DNA of 50,417 nt from Mastigocoleus testarum BC008 (GTDB lineage: Bacteria; Cyanobacteriota; Cyanobacteriia; Cyanobacteriales; Nostocaceae): positions 428-50,844 of the forward strand of contig NZ_LMTZ01000163.1 in NCBI RefSeq assembly GCF_001456025.1. The letters are read 5' to 3'. The notes beneath the pieces were generated by a model, which saw only the letters and a list, made by a program, of their open reading frames with translations, made no database searches and had not been told where the DNA came from. Each line of letters begins with the position of its first letter. Position 1 is the first letter of the stretch. The position numbers and the translations under genes are program-made. Shown here in pieces: positions 37,343 through 46,334 of this stretch.

Positions 37343-38212
37343 TTATTAAGAGCTATAAAGTTTACATTAGACAACAATAGATTACGAGTTATCGAAACTT
37401 ACTTATCTTATCTTTGAAGAACAGGATAGAGTTCAGATAATTAAAGTTTTCAGGGTATAACCAAGAAAGCGCAACAGCAAAGCTCCGCGCAAAATTGACC
37501 TTGAGCCAGAACGGTACCAGTACTTTGTCCTATAAAGTCTTATACCAATTTGGAAAATAATGAGACAGATAGATTTCTTAGGAGACGTTGCAGAGGCTAA
37601 CGCCGACGCCCTTACTGCTCTGCAACATCTCTACCGGAGAATCTGTTGCAATGATTTATCGAATTGGTATTATATCTGCCCAAATTTAGGGGTTTGGGCT
37701 TATCTATCAGTTCAAAGAACTTGGATGAATCCTGATGATGTTACTTAGGTTTAGCATCTACAGAAAATGCACCGGATACTTTAATATAGGTAAATTTTTA
37801 CTCGTACCTTCAGTAAGGATAAACTTATCTTATTCTAGCTACCGTTCTTGCTGCTCAAGGTATAACAAAAATTTAATACAATATTTGCTGTTTTATTAAG
37901 ATTAATTTAAATGTAATAAAAATTACTAACGATATTGATATATAAGAATGCATAATGCACTGAAGTCTAATCAATGGTGCGTTACGCTGTCGCTACGTGT
38001 TTTTTAAGGGCGAAGCGCAGGCTGACGCCAACAAAAATCAAATATGATTCCTATATGTGGGTTTCGATTACAACTAAAACCCTACCGATCTATCGGGGTT
38101 GCGCCAATTTTGGGACGATTTTACCCCTCGCCGATTTATCGTGATGATATTAACCTATGGAATAAATATGATAAAAGTTTAAACAATACCCACTGAACTT
38201 TAACACCAATTA
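37343..38212. other. repeat-rich intergenic region
   Basis: Between the divergent lipoxygenase and DUF429 genes. It holds a nested palindrome (37582-37631), a second GC-rich block (GCTGTCGCTACGTG ... GCGCAGGCTGACGCC, about 37988-38030), an ATGGTGCGTTACGC string that repeats the lipoxygenase terminator arm, and a small hairpin CCGAT-CT-ATCGG near 38083. The open frame at 37560 is only a reading of these repeats. No RNA gene recognised. Confidence 0.5.
37582..37631. repeat. palindrome with a second repeat nested in its loop
   Basis: GAGACGTTGCAGAG and CTCTGCAACATCTC pair over 14 bp (one C/T difference), a common cyanobacterial hairpin family. The loop is GCTAACGCCGACGCCCTTA..., itself a member of another dispersed repeat family also present at 42930. 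Confidence 0.6.
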
Positions 38213-38284
38213 ACCATTACCCATTACCTATTACCTATTACCTATTACCTATTACCCATTACCCATTACCCATTACCATTACCA
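38213..38284. repeat. 7-bp short tandem repeats (STRR)
   Basis: About ten units of ATTACCC/ATTACCT run up to 4 bp before the DUF429 start codon, so they occupy the place of its ribosome-binding site. No Shine-Dalgarno sequence is visible. Confidence 0.85.
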
Positions 38285-38285
38285 C

Positions 38286-39038
38286 ATGAAATTTATCGGT
38301 ATCGACCTGGGCTGGAAATCGCAACCGAGCGGTTTATGCTATCTAGAGTTAATGGATAATAAACTAGAAATCCTAGATCTAGATCGCAAAGAAAGTATTG
38401 CAGATATCCTTGATTGGATAGATAATTGCGTTCAAAAAAGTGAAAGTGCTTTAATAGCAGTCGATGCACCCACCCTAATCCCTAATGTAACTGGGAGTCG
38501 TATATGTGATAAGCTAACCCACAAGTATTTTGGTAAATATCATGCCGGATGCTATCCTGCTAATCTTGGTTTACCCTTTGCCGAGCGTACCGTGAACTTT
38601 GGTTTACAACTCGAATCTCGGGGTTACAGTCACGCACCAAAGATTGAAGCCCAAAAACCTGGAAAATATCAGATAGAAGTTTTCCCCCATCCTGCTATAG
38701 TTCATTTATTTGGTTTAGAGCGCATTCTTAAATATAAAAAAGGACGCCTTCACGAACGTCGTTTAGAACTTCTCAAACTTTATAATTATATTCTAGAAAT
38801 TTTACCTTCCCATTCTCCTCAGCTATCTACTGCAAATCTTGGCAATTTTATTTCTTCTATTCCTACTAAGGGAAGAGAACTCAAGGCTGTTGAAGATAAG
38901 CTTGATAGCATTATTTGTGCTTATGTTGCAGTTCACTGGTGGTATTGGGGAGAACAACGCAACCTTGTTCTTGGTGATGAAACTACAGGTTATATTGTTG
39001 TCCCCTCACAACTCAAAACTGCTTCTTGTTTGGCGTAA
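38286..39038 (+). CDS. DUF429 family protein (predicted RNase H-like fold)
   Basis: The 250-aa protein begins MKFIGIDLGWKSQPSGLCY, the Asp-containing first strand of an RNase H-like fold. It has SALIAVDAPTLIPN, a CDKLTHKYFGKYHAGCYPAN block and IEVFPHPAIVHLFG, then the acidic helix VEDKLDSIICAYVAVHWW. These carboxylates form a plausible metal site, but no activity is established for the family. Its start codon directly follows an STRR array, so translation may be weak or leaderless. It converges on glgP. Confidence 0.85.
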   Translation: MKFIGIDLGWKSQPSGLCYLELMDNKLEILDLDRKESIADILDWIDNCVQKSESALIAVDAPTLIPNVTGSRICDKLTHKYFGKYHAGCYPANLGLPFAERTVNFGLQLESRGYSHAPKIEAQKPGKYQIEVFPHPAIVHLFGLERILKYKKGRLHERRLELLKLYNYILEILPSHSPQLSTANLGNFISSIPTKGRELKAVEDKLDSIICAYVAVHWWYWGEQRNLVLGDETTGYIVVPSQLKTASCLA

Positions 39039-39096
39039 TGAACTTGAATTTGAGCTTTAGCTTTAATATCATTTCCGATAAACCACTTGTGATAAG

Positions 39097-39155
39097 GTTC
39101 TTAGTAGCACTTTCGCACCAAGATTTGTCTATGGCGCTAAAGCGCTACTACGAAC
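39097..39155. terminator. imperfect 20-bp inverted repeat between convergent genes
   Basis: GTTCTTAGTAGCACTTTCGC and its counterpart GCTAAAGCGCTACTACGAAC pair with 3 mismatches around a 19-base loop. It lies between the convergent stops of DUF429 (39038) and glgP (39203) and may end both transcripts. The arm GTAGTAGCGCTTTAGCGC resembles a dispersed cyanobacterial repeat. Confidence 0.5.
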
Positions 39156-39202
39156 AAACATATTTTTCAACAAGCAATTAAGCAGACATAATATAATTGG
39201 AA

Positions 39203-41764
39203 TTATTCTGCCCAAACAATTAATCTTGGTTCATAAGGATTAGAAAGATGTTTATGTTTTGGTAATACCCGCAGGGATAAACCTTGTAAACCAGAGGTCT
39301 TATAGGTTATGTCGGCGGTGTAAATACTCAAGTTACTTGGATCTTCACCTTGGTAATCCATCACGACAGGAACCCCATTAACAATATCACCATCAGCATT
39401 AATCGCACCCTGATATAACTCAACTCGTACATCATTGTTTGTCAAGCTTGTTAAATCAATTTTGGCTTTCACTGCTACGGTTTGATTTACTTGGATATCT
39501 GGGCTGGAAGATACATCAATGTCTTTGATTTTGATGTTATACCAGTTTTCTTTGAGGTTTTCTTCCCAAGCGGCGACTTCTTTAGCTGGCGTATAGTTAT
39601 TGGAACTCAGGCTGTAGTAGCGATCGCTAGCAGGAAAATATCCTCTTTGGGCATATTCTGCTAACATCCGCGCTGTATTAAAAAACGGACAGTTCAAGCG
39701 AATTGCATCTTTCATTTTAGCAATCCAGCCTCGGGGCAAACCATCGCCATCGCGGTTATAAAATAAAGGCATTACTTCTTTTTCTATGATGTCGTAAAGA
39801 GCATTTGCCTCAATTTCATCTTGGTAGTTAGGATCTTCATAGGTTTCCCCATGTCCGATCGCCCAACCAGTAAGAACATAATTGGCTTCATCCCACCAAC
39901 CATCAAGCACGCTTAAATTTGGTAGTCCGTTCATAGCTGCTTTCATCCCACTGGTACCGGAAGCTTCGCGGGGACGACGGGGTGTATTTAACCAGACGTC
40001 GCAACCTGAAACCATCAATCTAGCAATGTGAATATCGTAGTTGGGAACAAATACAACTTGTTTTTCCAAGCCTTGCTCACGAATAAAGCGATTAATATCG
40101 CGAATTAGTTCTTTTCCGGGAATATCTTTTGGGTGGGCTTTACCAGCGATTACAAATTGTAACTTACGATTTTTATCACCCAGCAAAATCTTTTTAATTC
40201 GCTCTAAATCCCGCATCCAGAGAGTAGCACGTTTATAAGTTGCAAAACGACGAGCAAAACCAATAGTTAAGACTTTGGGGTCGAGAACTTCTTGAGCTTG
40301 AGCAATTTCTCGGGGGGATGCTCCCCGATCACGTAAATGTTTTACTAACCGTTGCCGTACATATAAGGTCATATCTAAGCGGCAACGTTCGTGGTTTCGC
40401 CACAATTCCTCGTCGGGAATGACTTCCATTTTACCCCACATGGGGCGATCTGCTGGGGTTGAAGACCAATTTGGTCCCAGGTAGCGATCATATAATTCTT
40501 GAGTTGATTTAGCAACGCAACTTCTAGCATGGACGCCATTGGTAATAGCCGCGATCGGTACTTCGTTAACGGGTAGATTGCGCCACAAACCTTTAAACAT
40601 CTGCCGCGATACTTTACCATGTAGCTGTGCTACACCATTTGAGAATACAGCCATTTTTAACGCTAATACCGCCATACTAAAAGGCGATGACAAATCTCCT
40701 GTATTTTCTCTTCCTAAAGCTAAAAATTGGTCTTTGGATAAACCAAATATATCCCCATAGTATCCCAGATAGTAAAGTACCTTATCAGGAGGGAATAAGT
40801 CGATTCCTGCTGGTACTGGGGTATGGGTAGTAAAAATATTACTTGCAGCGACTACCTGTTTTGCTTGAGCGTAATTTAGCCCTTGTTCTTGAATTAATAT
40901 CCGGATGCGTTCTAAAGCAGAAAATGCTGCATGACCTTCGTTCATGTGGTAGGCTGTGACGTCATAACCTAAGGCTTTCAACATTTGTACGCCACCAATA
41001 CCCAACATAATTTCTTGGTGGATGCGCATATCAATATCACCACCATAAAGTTGGTCGGTAATATCGTGGTCGTAGGTTTTGTTAGGTTCAATGTTGGTAT
41101 CCAACATATAAAGGGGAACCTTTCCTACCTGTACCCGCCAAACTCTAGCATATACCTCACGTCCGGGATAGTTTACTGCAATTCGCAGTTCCGAACCATC
41201 TGCATTCCGTTCCAAATGCAACGGCATATTATAAAAATCATTGATGGGGTAGCGTTCTTGCTGCCAACCATCAGCATTGAGGTATTGGGCAAAATAACCC
41301 TGCTGATAGAGTAAACCAACACCTACTAATGGTAAACCAAGATCGCTGGCAGATTTTAGGTGATCGCCAGCTAAAACACCCAAACCCCCAGAATAAATCG
41401 GTAAACAGTCCGTAAGACCAAATTCAGCCGAAAAATAGGCATAACATTCTTTTGGTTTATCAGAACGCTGTTTTTGGTACCAAGTGTGCTCTTTGAGATA
41501 ATCTGCTAACTGTTGCGCGGCTCGATCCATTTGAGCCAGAAAACCATCATCTTCAACAACTTCCATCAACCTTTTTTGGCTGATAGTACCGAGCATTAAA
41601 ACCGGATTATGGCGACTAGATTCCCATAATTCAGGATCCAAGCGATTAAATAAATCCTTAGATTCAGCGTTCCAGTCCCAGTGGAGATTATATGCTAATT
41701 GCCGCAACGGCTCTAACCTTTGTGGCAAGGAAGGAGAAACATTAAAAGTGCGAATGGGCTGCAT
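39203..41764 (-). CDS. glgP: alpha-glucan (glycogen) phosphorylase
   Basis: The 853-aa enzyme is of the alpha-glucan family type with an N-terminal DUF3417 region (LEPLRQLAYNLHWDWN). The catalytic domain includes YFSAEFGLTDCLPIYSGGLG, HMNEGHAAFSALERIR and the pyridoxal-phosphate lysine segment EASGTSGMKAAMNG. It releases glucose-1-phosphate from glycogen. The frame reaches a TTG at 41782, but the ATG at 41764 (MQPIRTFNVSPSL) matches the family start and has GGAG 12 bp upstream. A 61-bp leader duplication lies just upstream. The C-terminal beta-rich part (about 740-853) is normal for this branch. Confidence 0.95.
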   Translation of the reverse strand: MQPIRTFNVSPSLPQRLEPLRQLAYNLHWDWNAESKDLFNRLDPELWESSRHNPVLMLGTISQKRLMEVVEDDGFLAQMDRAAQQLADYLKEHTWYQKQRSDKPKECYAYFSAEFGLTDCLPIYSGGLGVLAGDHLKSASDLGLPLVGVGLLYQQGYFAQYLNADGWQQERYPINDFYNMPLHLERNADGSELRIAVNYPGREVYARVWRVQVGKVPLYMLDTNIEPNKTYDHDITDQLYGGDIDMRIHQEIMLGIGGVQMLKALGYDVTAYHMNEGHAAFSALERIRILIQEQGLNYAQAKQVVAASNIFTTHTPVPAGIDLFPPDKVLYYLGYYGDIFGLSKDQFLALGRENTGDLSSPFSMAVLALKMAVFSNGVAQLHGKVSRQMFKGLWRNLPVNEVPIAAITNGVHARSCVAKSTQELYDRYLGPNWSSTPADRPMWGKMEVIPDEELWRNHERCRLDMTLYVRQRLVKHLRDRGASPREIAQAQEVLDPKVLTIGFARRFATYKRATLWMRDLERIKKILLGDKNRKLQFVIAGKAHPKDIPGKELIRDINRFIREQGLEKQVVFVPNYDIHIARLMVSGCDVWLNTPRRPREASGTSGMKAAMNGLPNLSVLDGWWDEANYVLTGWAIGHGETYEDPNYQDEIEANALYDIIEKEVMPLFYNRDGDGLPRGWIAKMKDAIRLNCPFFNTARMLAEYAQRGYFPASDRYYSLSSNNYTPAKEVAAWEENLKENWYNIKIKDIDVSSSPDIQVNQTVAVKAKIDLTSLTNNDVRVELYQGAINADGDIVNGVPVVMDYQGEDPSNLSIYTADITYKTSGLQGLSLRVLPKHKHLSNPYEPRLIVWAE

Positions 41765-41800
41765 AGATCGGCTAAACTCCAACTACCGCTATGGATATTG

Positions 41801-41920
41801 TTGACCTTATTCACCTAAACTTGCCAATTCTTACTTATATCTTTGTAAAGAATAGATATTTTTGACCCTATTCACTCAAACTTGCCAATTCGTACTTATA
41901 TCTATGTAAAGAGATGATAA
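41801..41920. repeat. 61-bp tandem duplication in the glgP leader
   Basis: TTGACCTTATTCACCTAAAC at 41801 and TTGACCCTATTCACTCAAAC at 41862 begin two adjacent copies. Both continue through CTTGCCAATTC and TACTTATATCT to TGTAAAGA with few differences. The copies lie 37-156 bp upstream of the glgP start, so the duplication covers the leader and possibly the promoter. Confidence 0.8.
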
Positions 41921-42159
41921 CTTGGTATAGTATCACAAATATTCTTTACAATTAGATTGTATTATTTAACATAAATCAACAGTCATTATACTGTATCGTA
42001 AAAAACCTAGCGGCTTCTAGCTAAGTCCACAAGCGAGGATAGGTTAAATAAGTGAGCAAAATTACTTATATATTTACTATTGAGTTAGATTCCTTGTTAA
42101 GAGTTTCCTGTTACCTACACTGACAAAATGTTAAATTAATTCTGCTCTGATACTTGTAT

Positions 42160-42837
42160 CTATTTATCCTCTCCTACTTTCTCCAAATAACTTAGAAAGG
42201 AATTAGCAAAAATTGCTGCTTGGGTGCGATCGCGCAAATTTAATCGACTTAAAATATTTGTGACGTGATTTTTGACCGTACCTTCAGAAATATAGAGTTT
42301 TTCAGCTATTTCTTTATTGCTAGCACCAGATGTGATTAACTTGAGTACCTCTTTTTCTCTGGGTGTAAGTTCAGTTAAACCTAAGGGTGGTTCAGTTTGA
42401 TTTGAACGATTTTTAATTTCAGAAGAAAACTGATTGAGAAGTTTTTTGGCAATACCTGGTCCTAATTGGGTGTATCCTTTATGAACAGCACGAATTGCAA
42501 CTGCAACCTCGCCGGAAGGTGTATCTTTAAGAAGATAGCCCGTTGCACCATTCTGTAGTGCCTTAGTTACATACTCATCATCATCAAAAGTTGTGAGAAC
42601 GAGAACTTTTATATTGCTAAAATTTTGCTGAATTTCCTTTGTTGCTGCAACTCCATCCATTACTGGCATTCTAATATCCATCATCACCACATCAGGTTCG
42701 AGTTGGGGAATGACTCTAATAGCTTCTTTTCCGTTTTCTGCTTCTCCAACAATTTGTAAGTCAGTTTCTAATTCTAATAATGCTTTTAAACCCTGACGAA
42801 TTAAATGTTGGTCGTCTACCAATAATACTTTAATCAT
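42160..42837 (-). CDS. NarL/FixJ-type response regulator
   Basis: The 225-aa protein has a receiver domain (VLLVDDQHLIRQGL; phospho-acceptor Asp54 in DVVMMDIRMPVMDG; Lys in YLLKDTPSGE). A LuxR-type DNA-binding domain follows (ELTPREKEVLKLITSGASNK, then IAEKLYISEGTVKNHVTNIL). It is a transcription factor activated by phosphorylation. The neighbouring histidine kinase gene, 266 bp upstream on the same strand, is of the matching HisKA_3 class and is the obvious partner. The gap is filled by heptamer repeats. Confidence 0.95.
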   Translation of the reverse strand: MIKVLLVDDQHLIRQGLKALLELETDLQIVGEAENGKEAIRVIPQLEPDVVMMDIRMPVMDGVAATKEIQQNFSNIKVLVLTTFDDDEYVTKALQNGATGYLLKDTPSGEVAVAIRAVHKGYTQLGPGIAKKLLNQFSSEIKNRSNQTEPPLGLTELTPREKEVLKLITSGASNKEIAEKLYISEGTVKNHVTNILSRLNLRDRTQAAIFANSFLSYLEKVGEDK

Positions 42838-42978
42838 ATTTCATCACTTTATTGATAATTTCCCACATACAACTTATTATCAGTTATCAGTTACCAGTTA
42901 CCAGTTAACAGCTACCAGTTAACAATTTATGGCTAACGCCACGCCCTTACGGGCTACAGTTATCAGTTACCCACTACT

Positions 42979-43100
42979 CATTACTTATTACTTATTACTT
43001 ATTACTCATTACTTATTACTCATTACTTATTACTCATTACTTATTACTTATTACTTATTACTCATTACCAATTACCAATTACCCATTACCCATTACCAAT
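42979..43100. repeat. 7-bp short tandem repeats (STRR)
   Basis: Some 17 consecutive heptamers (ATTACTT, ATTACTC, then ATTACCA/ATTACCC) fill the gap between the kinase stop (43104) and the regulator. A GC-rich dispersed repeat (GGCTAACGCCACGCCCTTAC, near 42931) lies just beyond. Unit-length variation here could change the spacing within the operon. Confidence 0.9.
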
Positions 43101-43103
43101 TTA

Positions 43104-44321
43104 CTAAATTAAAGGAATCTCAACTATTATTTTGCACCCCGAGTTTGGAGCAGTTTTTATATTTAAATTTCCTCCTAATGCTAAAGTGCGATCGCGTATA
43201 CTTTGAAGACCAAATCCACTAGTATTTTGCTTTACATCAAATCCTTTACCGTTATCTTTAAGAACTAACCGTAAGTTATTTATTGTTGTAGTTATTTTGA
43301 ATGTAACTGCCGTCGCTTGAGAATGTTTAGAAATATTTGTTAACGACTCTTGAATAATACGATAAATAGCAGTATTAATTTCTATAGATAAAGGATGCTC
43401 AATTTTGATTTGATACTTTGGTAAAATATTGTTAGTTTTTTGAAAATCTTCTATAAGTACAGCAATAGCTTCCTCCAGTGATTTATACTGTAAGGTATTA
43501 GAGCGTAGTGTGGAAACAGAATTACGGACATCCTGTAAAGCTTGAGAACCTAATTCCTTGGCTCTAGCTAAAAAATATTCTGCTTTTTTAGGATTTAACT
43601 CCCATAGTTTAATAGCAGTTTCTAATTGTAAATTTAAAGCTGTAAGAGAATGTCCCAAAGAATCATGAATTTCTCTGGCAATTCGGCTGCGCTCTTCTAA
43701 GGTTGCTTGATTTTCTATTTTTAAAGCATACTGACGTAGTTTTTCATTAGCAATTAGTAGTTTGTCTCGACTTTGACGTTCAGATATAATTGCATTCATA
43801 AATAAAAGAATAAATAAGAAAGTCAAACCAAATGGGAATATAATATTTATCGGTAAAAATCTAAGTTTTACTTGGGCACAATTCATATATTCTTTACCAT
43901 GCAAAATATTAATAAAGGTAAAAGAAAAAAGAGCAAATGATATTAAGCTGACTGCAATACGACCAAGCCATTGAAACATTAAACAACTACGAATAACCAT
44001 AATTATGTAGAGAGGAGCAAATAATCTGATACTTTTGCTCGAAAATATGGCGAGGAAAATTAATAATACTTCCGCTACTATATAAATTATTTTGGTACTT
44101 TGATTAGCTTTTGGTAATTTCAAACCTATTACGGCAAAAATTACCAAACAAATCAAGTTTAATATTGGCGATTCGATAGCACCTTGGAATGGTTTATATG
44201 TAGAGACTAATGGTGTTTTTATGGGAATAAACTCAATTAAAATTGCAATTGTTAGTAAAGTCCACTCTAAATAAAGTAAAAATTTAAATGGGTGATTTTT
44301 AAACGTAATTGAATCATTCAT
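43104..44321 (-). CDS. sensor histidine kinase (HisKA_3 class)
   Basis: The 405-aa protein has an N-terminal membrane domain of five to six helices (such as WTLLTIAILIEFIPI, NLICLVIFAVIGL, YIVAEVLLIFLAIF, FPFGLTFLFILLFMNAI) with little outside the membrane. A coiled linker follows, then the phospho-His box EERSRIAREIHDSLGHSLTA and an HATPase (IIQESLTNISKHSQA; KDNGKGFDV; GFGLQSIRDRTLALGG). The layout is like the DesK/LiaS-type sensors, which detect membrane or envelope state. It pairs with the NarL-type regulator downstream and is divergent from an LTXXQ (Spy/CpxP-like) gene, its likely target. Confidence 0.93.
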   Translation of the reverse strand: MNDSITFKNHPFKFLLYLEWTLLTIAILIEFIPIKTPLVSTYKPFQGAIESPILNLICLVIFAVIGLKLPKANQSTKIIYIVAEVLLIFLAIFSSKSIRLFAPLYIIMVIRSCLMFQWLGRIAVSLISFALFSFTFINILHGKEYMNCAQVKLRFLPINIIFPFGLTFLFILLFMNAIISERQSRDKLLIANEKLRQYALKIENQATLEERSRIAREIHDSLGHSLTALNLQLETAIKLWELNPKKAEYFLARAKELGSQALQDVRNSVSTLRSNTLQYKSLEEAIAVLIEDFQKTNNILPKYQIKIEHPLSIEINTAIYRIIQESLTNISKHSQATAVTFKITTTINNLRLVLKDNGKGFDVKQNTSGFGLQSIRDRTLALGGNLNIKTAPNSGCKIIVEIPLI

Positions 44322-44434
44322 TCTGAAACTTCTCCAATTTAGAGCTTTTACTTTACATTTATTTACTTGTAATCTTTAAATACTTTATTAGTCTGAATCA
44401 TTACAAGTCCTATTAGTCCTCAAATATCCATTAC

Positions 44435-44495
44435 TAAGGTCATATATGCAGACATGACTTTATCTATAGGTATCTATCGACTATTGGTGACCTTA
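44435..44495. promoter_or_regulatory. inverted repeat in a divergent promoter region
   Basis: TAAGGTCA (44435-44442) and TGACCTTA (44488-44495) are exact inverted copies 45 bp apart, between the divergent kinase and LTXXQ genes. A smaller GTCAT...ATGAC palindrome overlaps the first arm. It is a plausible operator for the NarL-type regulator; its size is inferred only from position. Confidence 0.35.
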
Positions 44496-44566
44496 TTCTC
44501 ATGCGTATATCGGGGTTGAATTTTTATGATGATGACATCAACACAAAATAATCAGCAACCCAATCG

Positions 44567-45031
44567 ATGGAATTCAAAAAAATATCCCTCATTATTACCG
44601 CAATTACTCTTAGTGTTGCAACTACACCTTTGGTTGCGAAAGCACAAAGTGAGATAGAAGTACCACAGGTAGCACCAATTCAAGTAGCCCAAATCCCCAC
44701 AGAAGTACCTCCTAAATTCCAAAAATTAAACTTAACTGATAATCAAAAGTCTCAAATTATTGAAGTTGTTCAACAAGGACGTCAGGAAATACAAGACATT
44801 CTTACTCCAAAACAACAACAAAAATTCAAACGTGCGATCGCCAACGGTCGGGAAAAACGTCAAGCTCTTCGCTCTTTGAATCTCAGCAATAACCAAAAAC
44901 GAGAACTTAAAGCGGTTATGCAATCTCAAAGAAGTGAAATTGAATCTATTCTCACTGACGAACAGAAAGAAGATTTACAGGAACTGAAATCGAATTTTCC
45001 CAGACGGGGTGCTGGACTCTTTAACCGTTAA
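44567..45031 (+). CDS. Spy/CpxP-like LTXXQ periplasmic protein
   Basis: The 154-aa protein has a Sec signal peptide (KISLIITAITLSVATTPLVA, cleavage near AKA-Q). Four LTxxQ-like motifs follow: LTDNQKSQI, LTPKQQQKF, LSNNQKREL and LTDEQKEDL. Spy/CpxP relatives are periplasmic chaperones or sensors of envelope stress and are usually induced by a two-component system. Here a kinase/regulator pair is divergently transcribed next door, which fits. A second small secreted repeat protein follows on the same strand. Confidence 0.85.
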   Translation: MEFKKISLIITAITLSVATTPLVAKAQSEIEVPQVAPIQVAQIPTEVPPKFQKLNLTDNQKSQIIEVVQQGRQEIQDILTPKQQQKFKRAIANGREKRQALRSLNLSNNQKRELKAVMQSQRSEIESILTDEQKEDLQELKSNFPRRGAGLFNR

Positions 45032-45158
45032 TTGAACTAAATTGCACTGGTGCATATTGTCTCTTGACACGCTCACCCTTTTTGGCAAAATTACCTTCCC
45101 TTGCTCCTTTTGCATCTTCATTTTTATTCACTTTAAATTTTGACTCGGAGTATAAATT

Positions 45159-45452
45159 ATGTTGACTTTCAAAAGAATATTCTCGATCGCATTCACATCT
45201 GTTACCCTCGGTTCCATGATTTTTGCAACTGCTGCAAATGCAAAACCTTCAGTTAGACGGGAAGTTCGCCAAGAAATTCGTGAAGAAATCAGAGACGATC
45301 GTCAAGACCGATTTCGAGATCGACGGGATCTTCGTGAAGAAGTTCGTGAAGAAATTAGGGACAATCGTAAGGACCGGTTCCGCGATCGACGCGATATTCG
45401 TAAAGAAACTCGTGAAGAAATTCGCGACAAAATAGAGGACTTACGCGATTAG
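45159..45452 (+). CDS. secreted Arg/Glu/Asp repeat protein
   Basis: The 97-aa protein has a signal peptide (MLTFKRIFSIAFTSVTLGSM ... ANA-K). The rest is a 22-residue repeat, REEIRDDRQDRFRDRRDLRE then EV (41-62), a close second copy (63-84), and a partial third. The regular charge pattern predicts a stable single helix. A CGGAG ribosome-binding site precedes the ATG. It lies 127 bp after the LTXXQ gene, so they may act together in the periplasm. Its stop is only 3 bp from the truB stop on the other strand. Function unknown. Confidence 0.8.
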   Translation: MLTFKRIFSIAFTSVTLGSMIFATAANAKPSVRREVRQEIREEIRDDRQDRFRDRRDLREEVREEIRDNRKDRFRDRRDIRKETREEIRDKIEDLRD

Positions 45453-45455
45453 TAT

Positions 45456-46334
45456 CTAATTAATTCCTTCTAGAACCATACGCGGTATCAATAAGTTATC
45501 CTTTGATTCGCCAATCCCTAAAAATCGTCCATCTTCATGGTAAATCCTTAAATTTCCCAGTATTTCTGTATCGGTGTTCATCCTTTGACCTTGACACCAT
45601 CTCTTAGCAGATATTTCTTCTAAAGTTACTTTTGGAAGATGTTCTAAAACGCCATCGGGGGGGATAAGTTGAAAGGTTCCCCCTTTTAACTGAGCTTCTA
45701 ATTCTTCGATGGTAATACTATTTGCTAAAGTAAATCCGCTACTTTTAGTCCGTTGTAAAGCTGCTAAAGTTCCACCTGTTCCTAAAATTTCTCCTAAATC
45801 ACGAGCGATCGCCCGAATATAGGTTCCCCCACCGCAGGCGATCGCAAGATCTACTTCGGGAAATTCTCCTGATCGCCAGTCTAAGATCTCAATGCTAAAA
45901 ATTTCCACAATTCGAGATGGAACTTCCACAGCTTTCCCTTGACGGGCTAAGTCATATAATCGTTTTCCTTCTACCTGAATCGCACTGTATTTGGGTGGAA
46001 TTTGTTCTATTTTCCCCTCAAATTGTGGAATAGCAGTTTTTACTGTTTCTAAGGCTAGATCCTTTACAGCTGCTTTGTTGATGATTTCCCCTTGTAAATC
46101 ATCTGTTGTTGTTCTGATACCAAACCTGACGGTTGCTTTATAAGCTTTTCCTGAAGGTAGGTATTGTAAAAGTCTGGTTGCTCTCCCAACTGCGATGGGT
46201 AATATTCCAGTTGCAGCTGGGTCTAAAGTTCCAGCATGTCCGACTTTTTTGGTACGCAGAAGTTTACGGGTTTTGGCGACGCAGTCGTGGGAAGTCCAAT
46301 TGTATGGTTTATTCAGGTTGAGGAAACCGAGCAC
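45456..46334 (-). CDS. truB: tRNA pseudouridine-55 synthase
   Basis: The 292-aa enzyme begins (V/M)LGFLNLNKPYNWTSHDCV. The catalytic Asp38 lies in KVGHAGTLDPAATGILPIAV, followed by YKATVRFGIRTTTDD, PPKYSAIQVEGKRLYDLAR and CGGGTYIRAIARDLG, all TruB landmarks. It makes pseudouridine at position 55 of the tRNA T-arm. The start is GTG. It is tail-to-tail with the repeat-protein gene with almost no gap, so the two mRNAs probably overlap at their 3' ends. Confidence 0.97.
   Translation of the reverse strand: MLGFLNLNKPYNWTSHDCVAKTRKLLRTKKVGHAGTLDPAATGILPIAVGRATRLLQYLPSGKAYKATVRFGIRTTTDDLQGEIINKAAVKDLALETVKTAIPQFEGKIEQIPPKYSAIQVEGKRLYDLARQGKAVEVPSRIVEIFSIEILDWRSGEFPEVDLAIACGGGTYIRAIARDLGEILGTGGTLAALQRTKSSGFTLANSITIEELEAQLKGGTFQLIPPDGVLEHLPKVTLEEISAKRWCQGQRMNTDTEILGNLRIYHEDGRFLGIGESKDNLLIPRMVLEGIN

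Noticed and set aside
37560..37748. 62-aa open frame between lipoxygenase and DUF429
   Set aside because: Much of it is a reading of the palindromic repeat at 37582-37631.
42979..43100. Possible CRISPR array
   Set aside because: The repeats are contiguous 7-mers with no spacers and no cas genes nearby; they are STRR sequences.
42929..43222. 97-aa plus-strand open frame over the STRR array
   Set aside because: It is translated heptamer repeat plus antisense of the histidine kinase.
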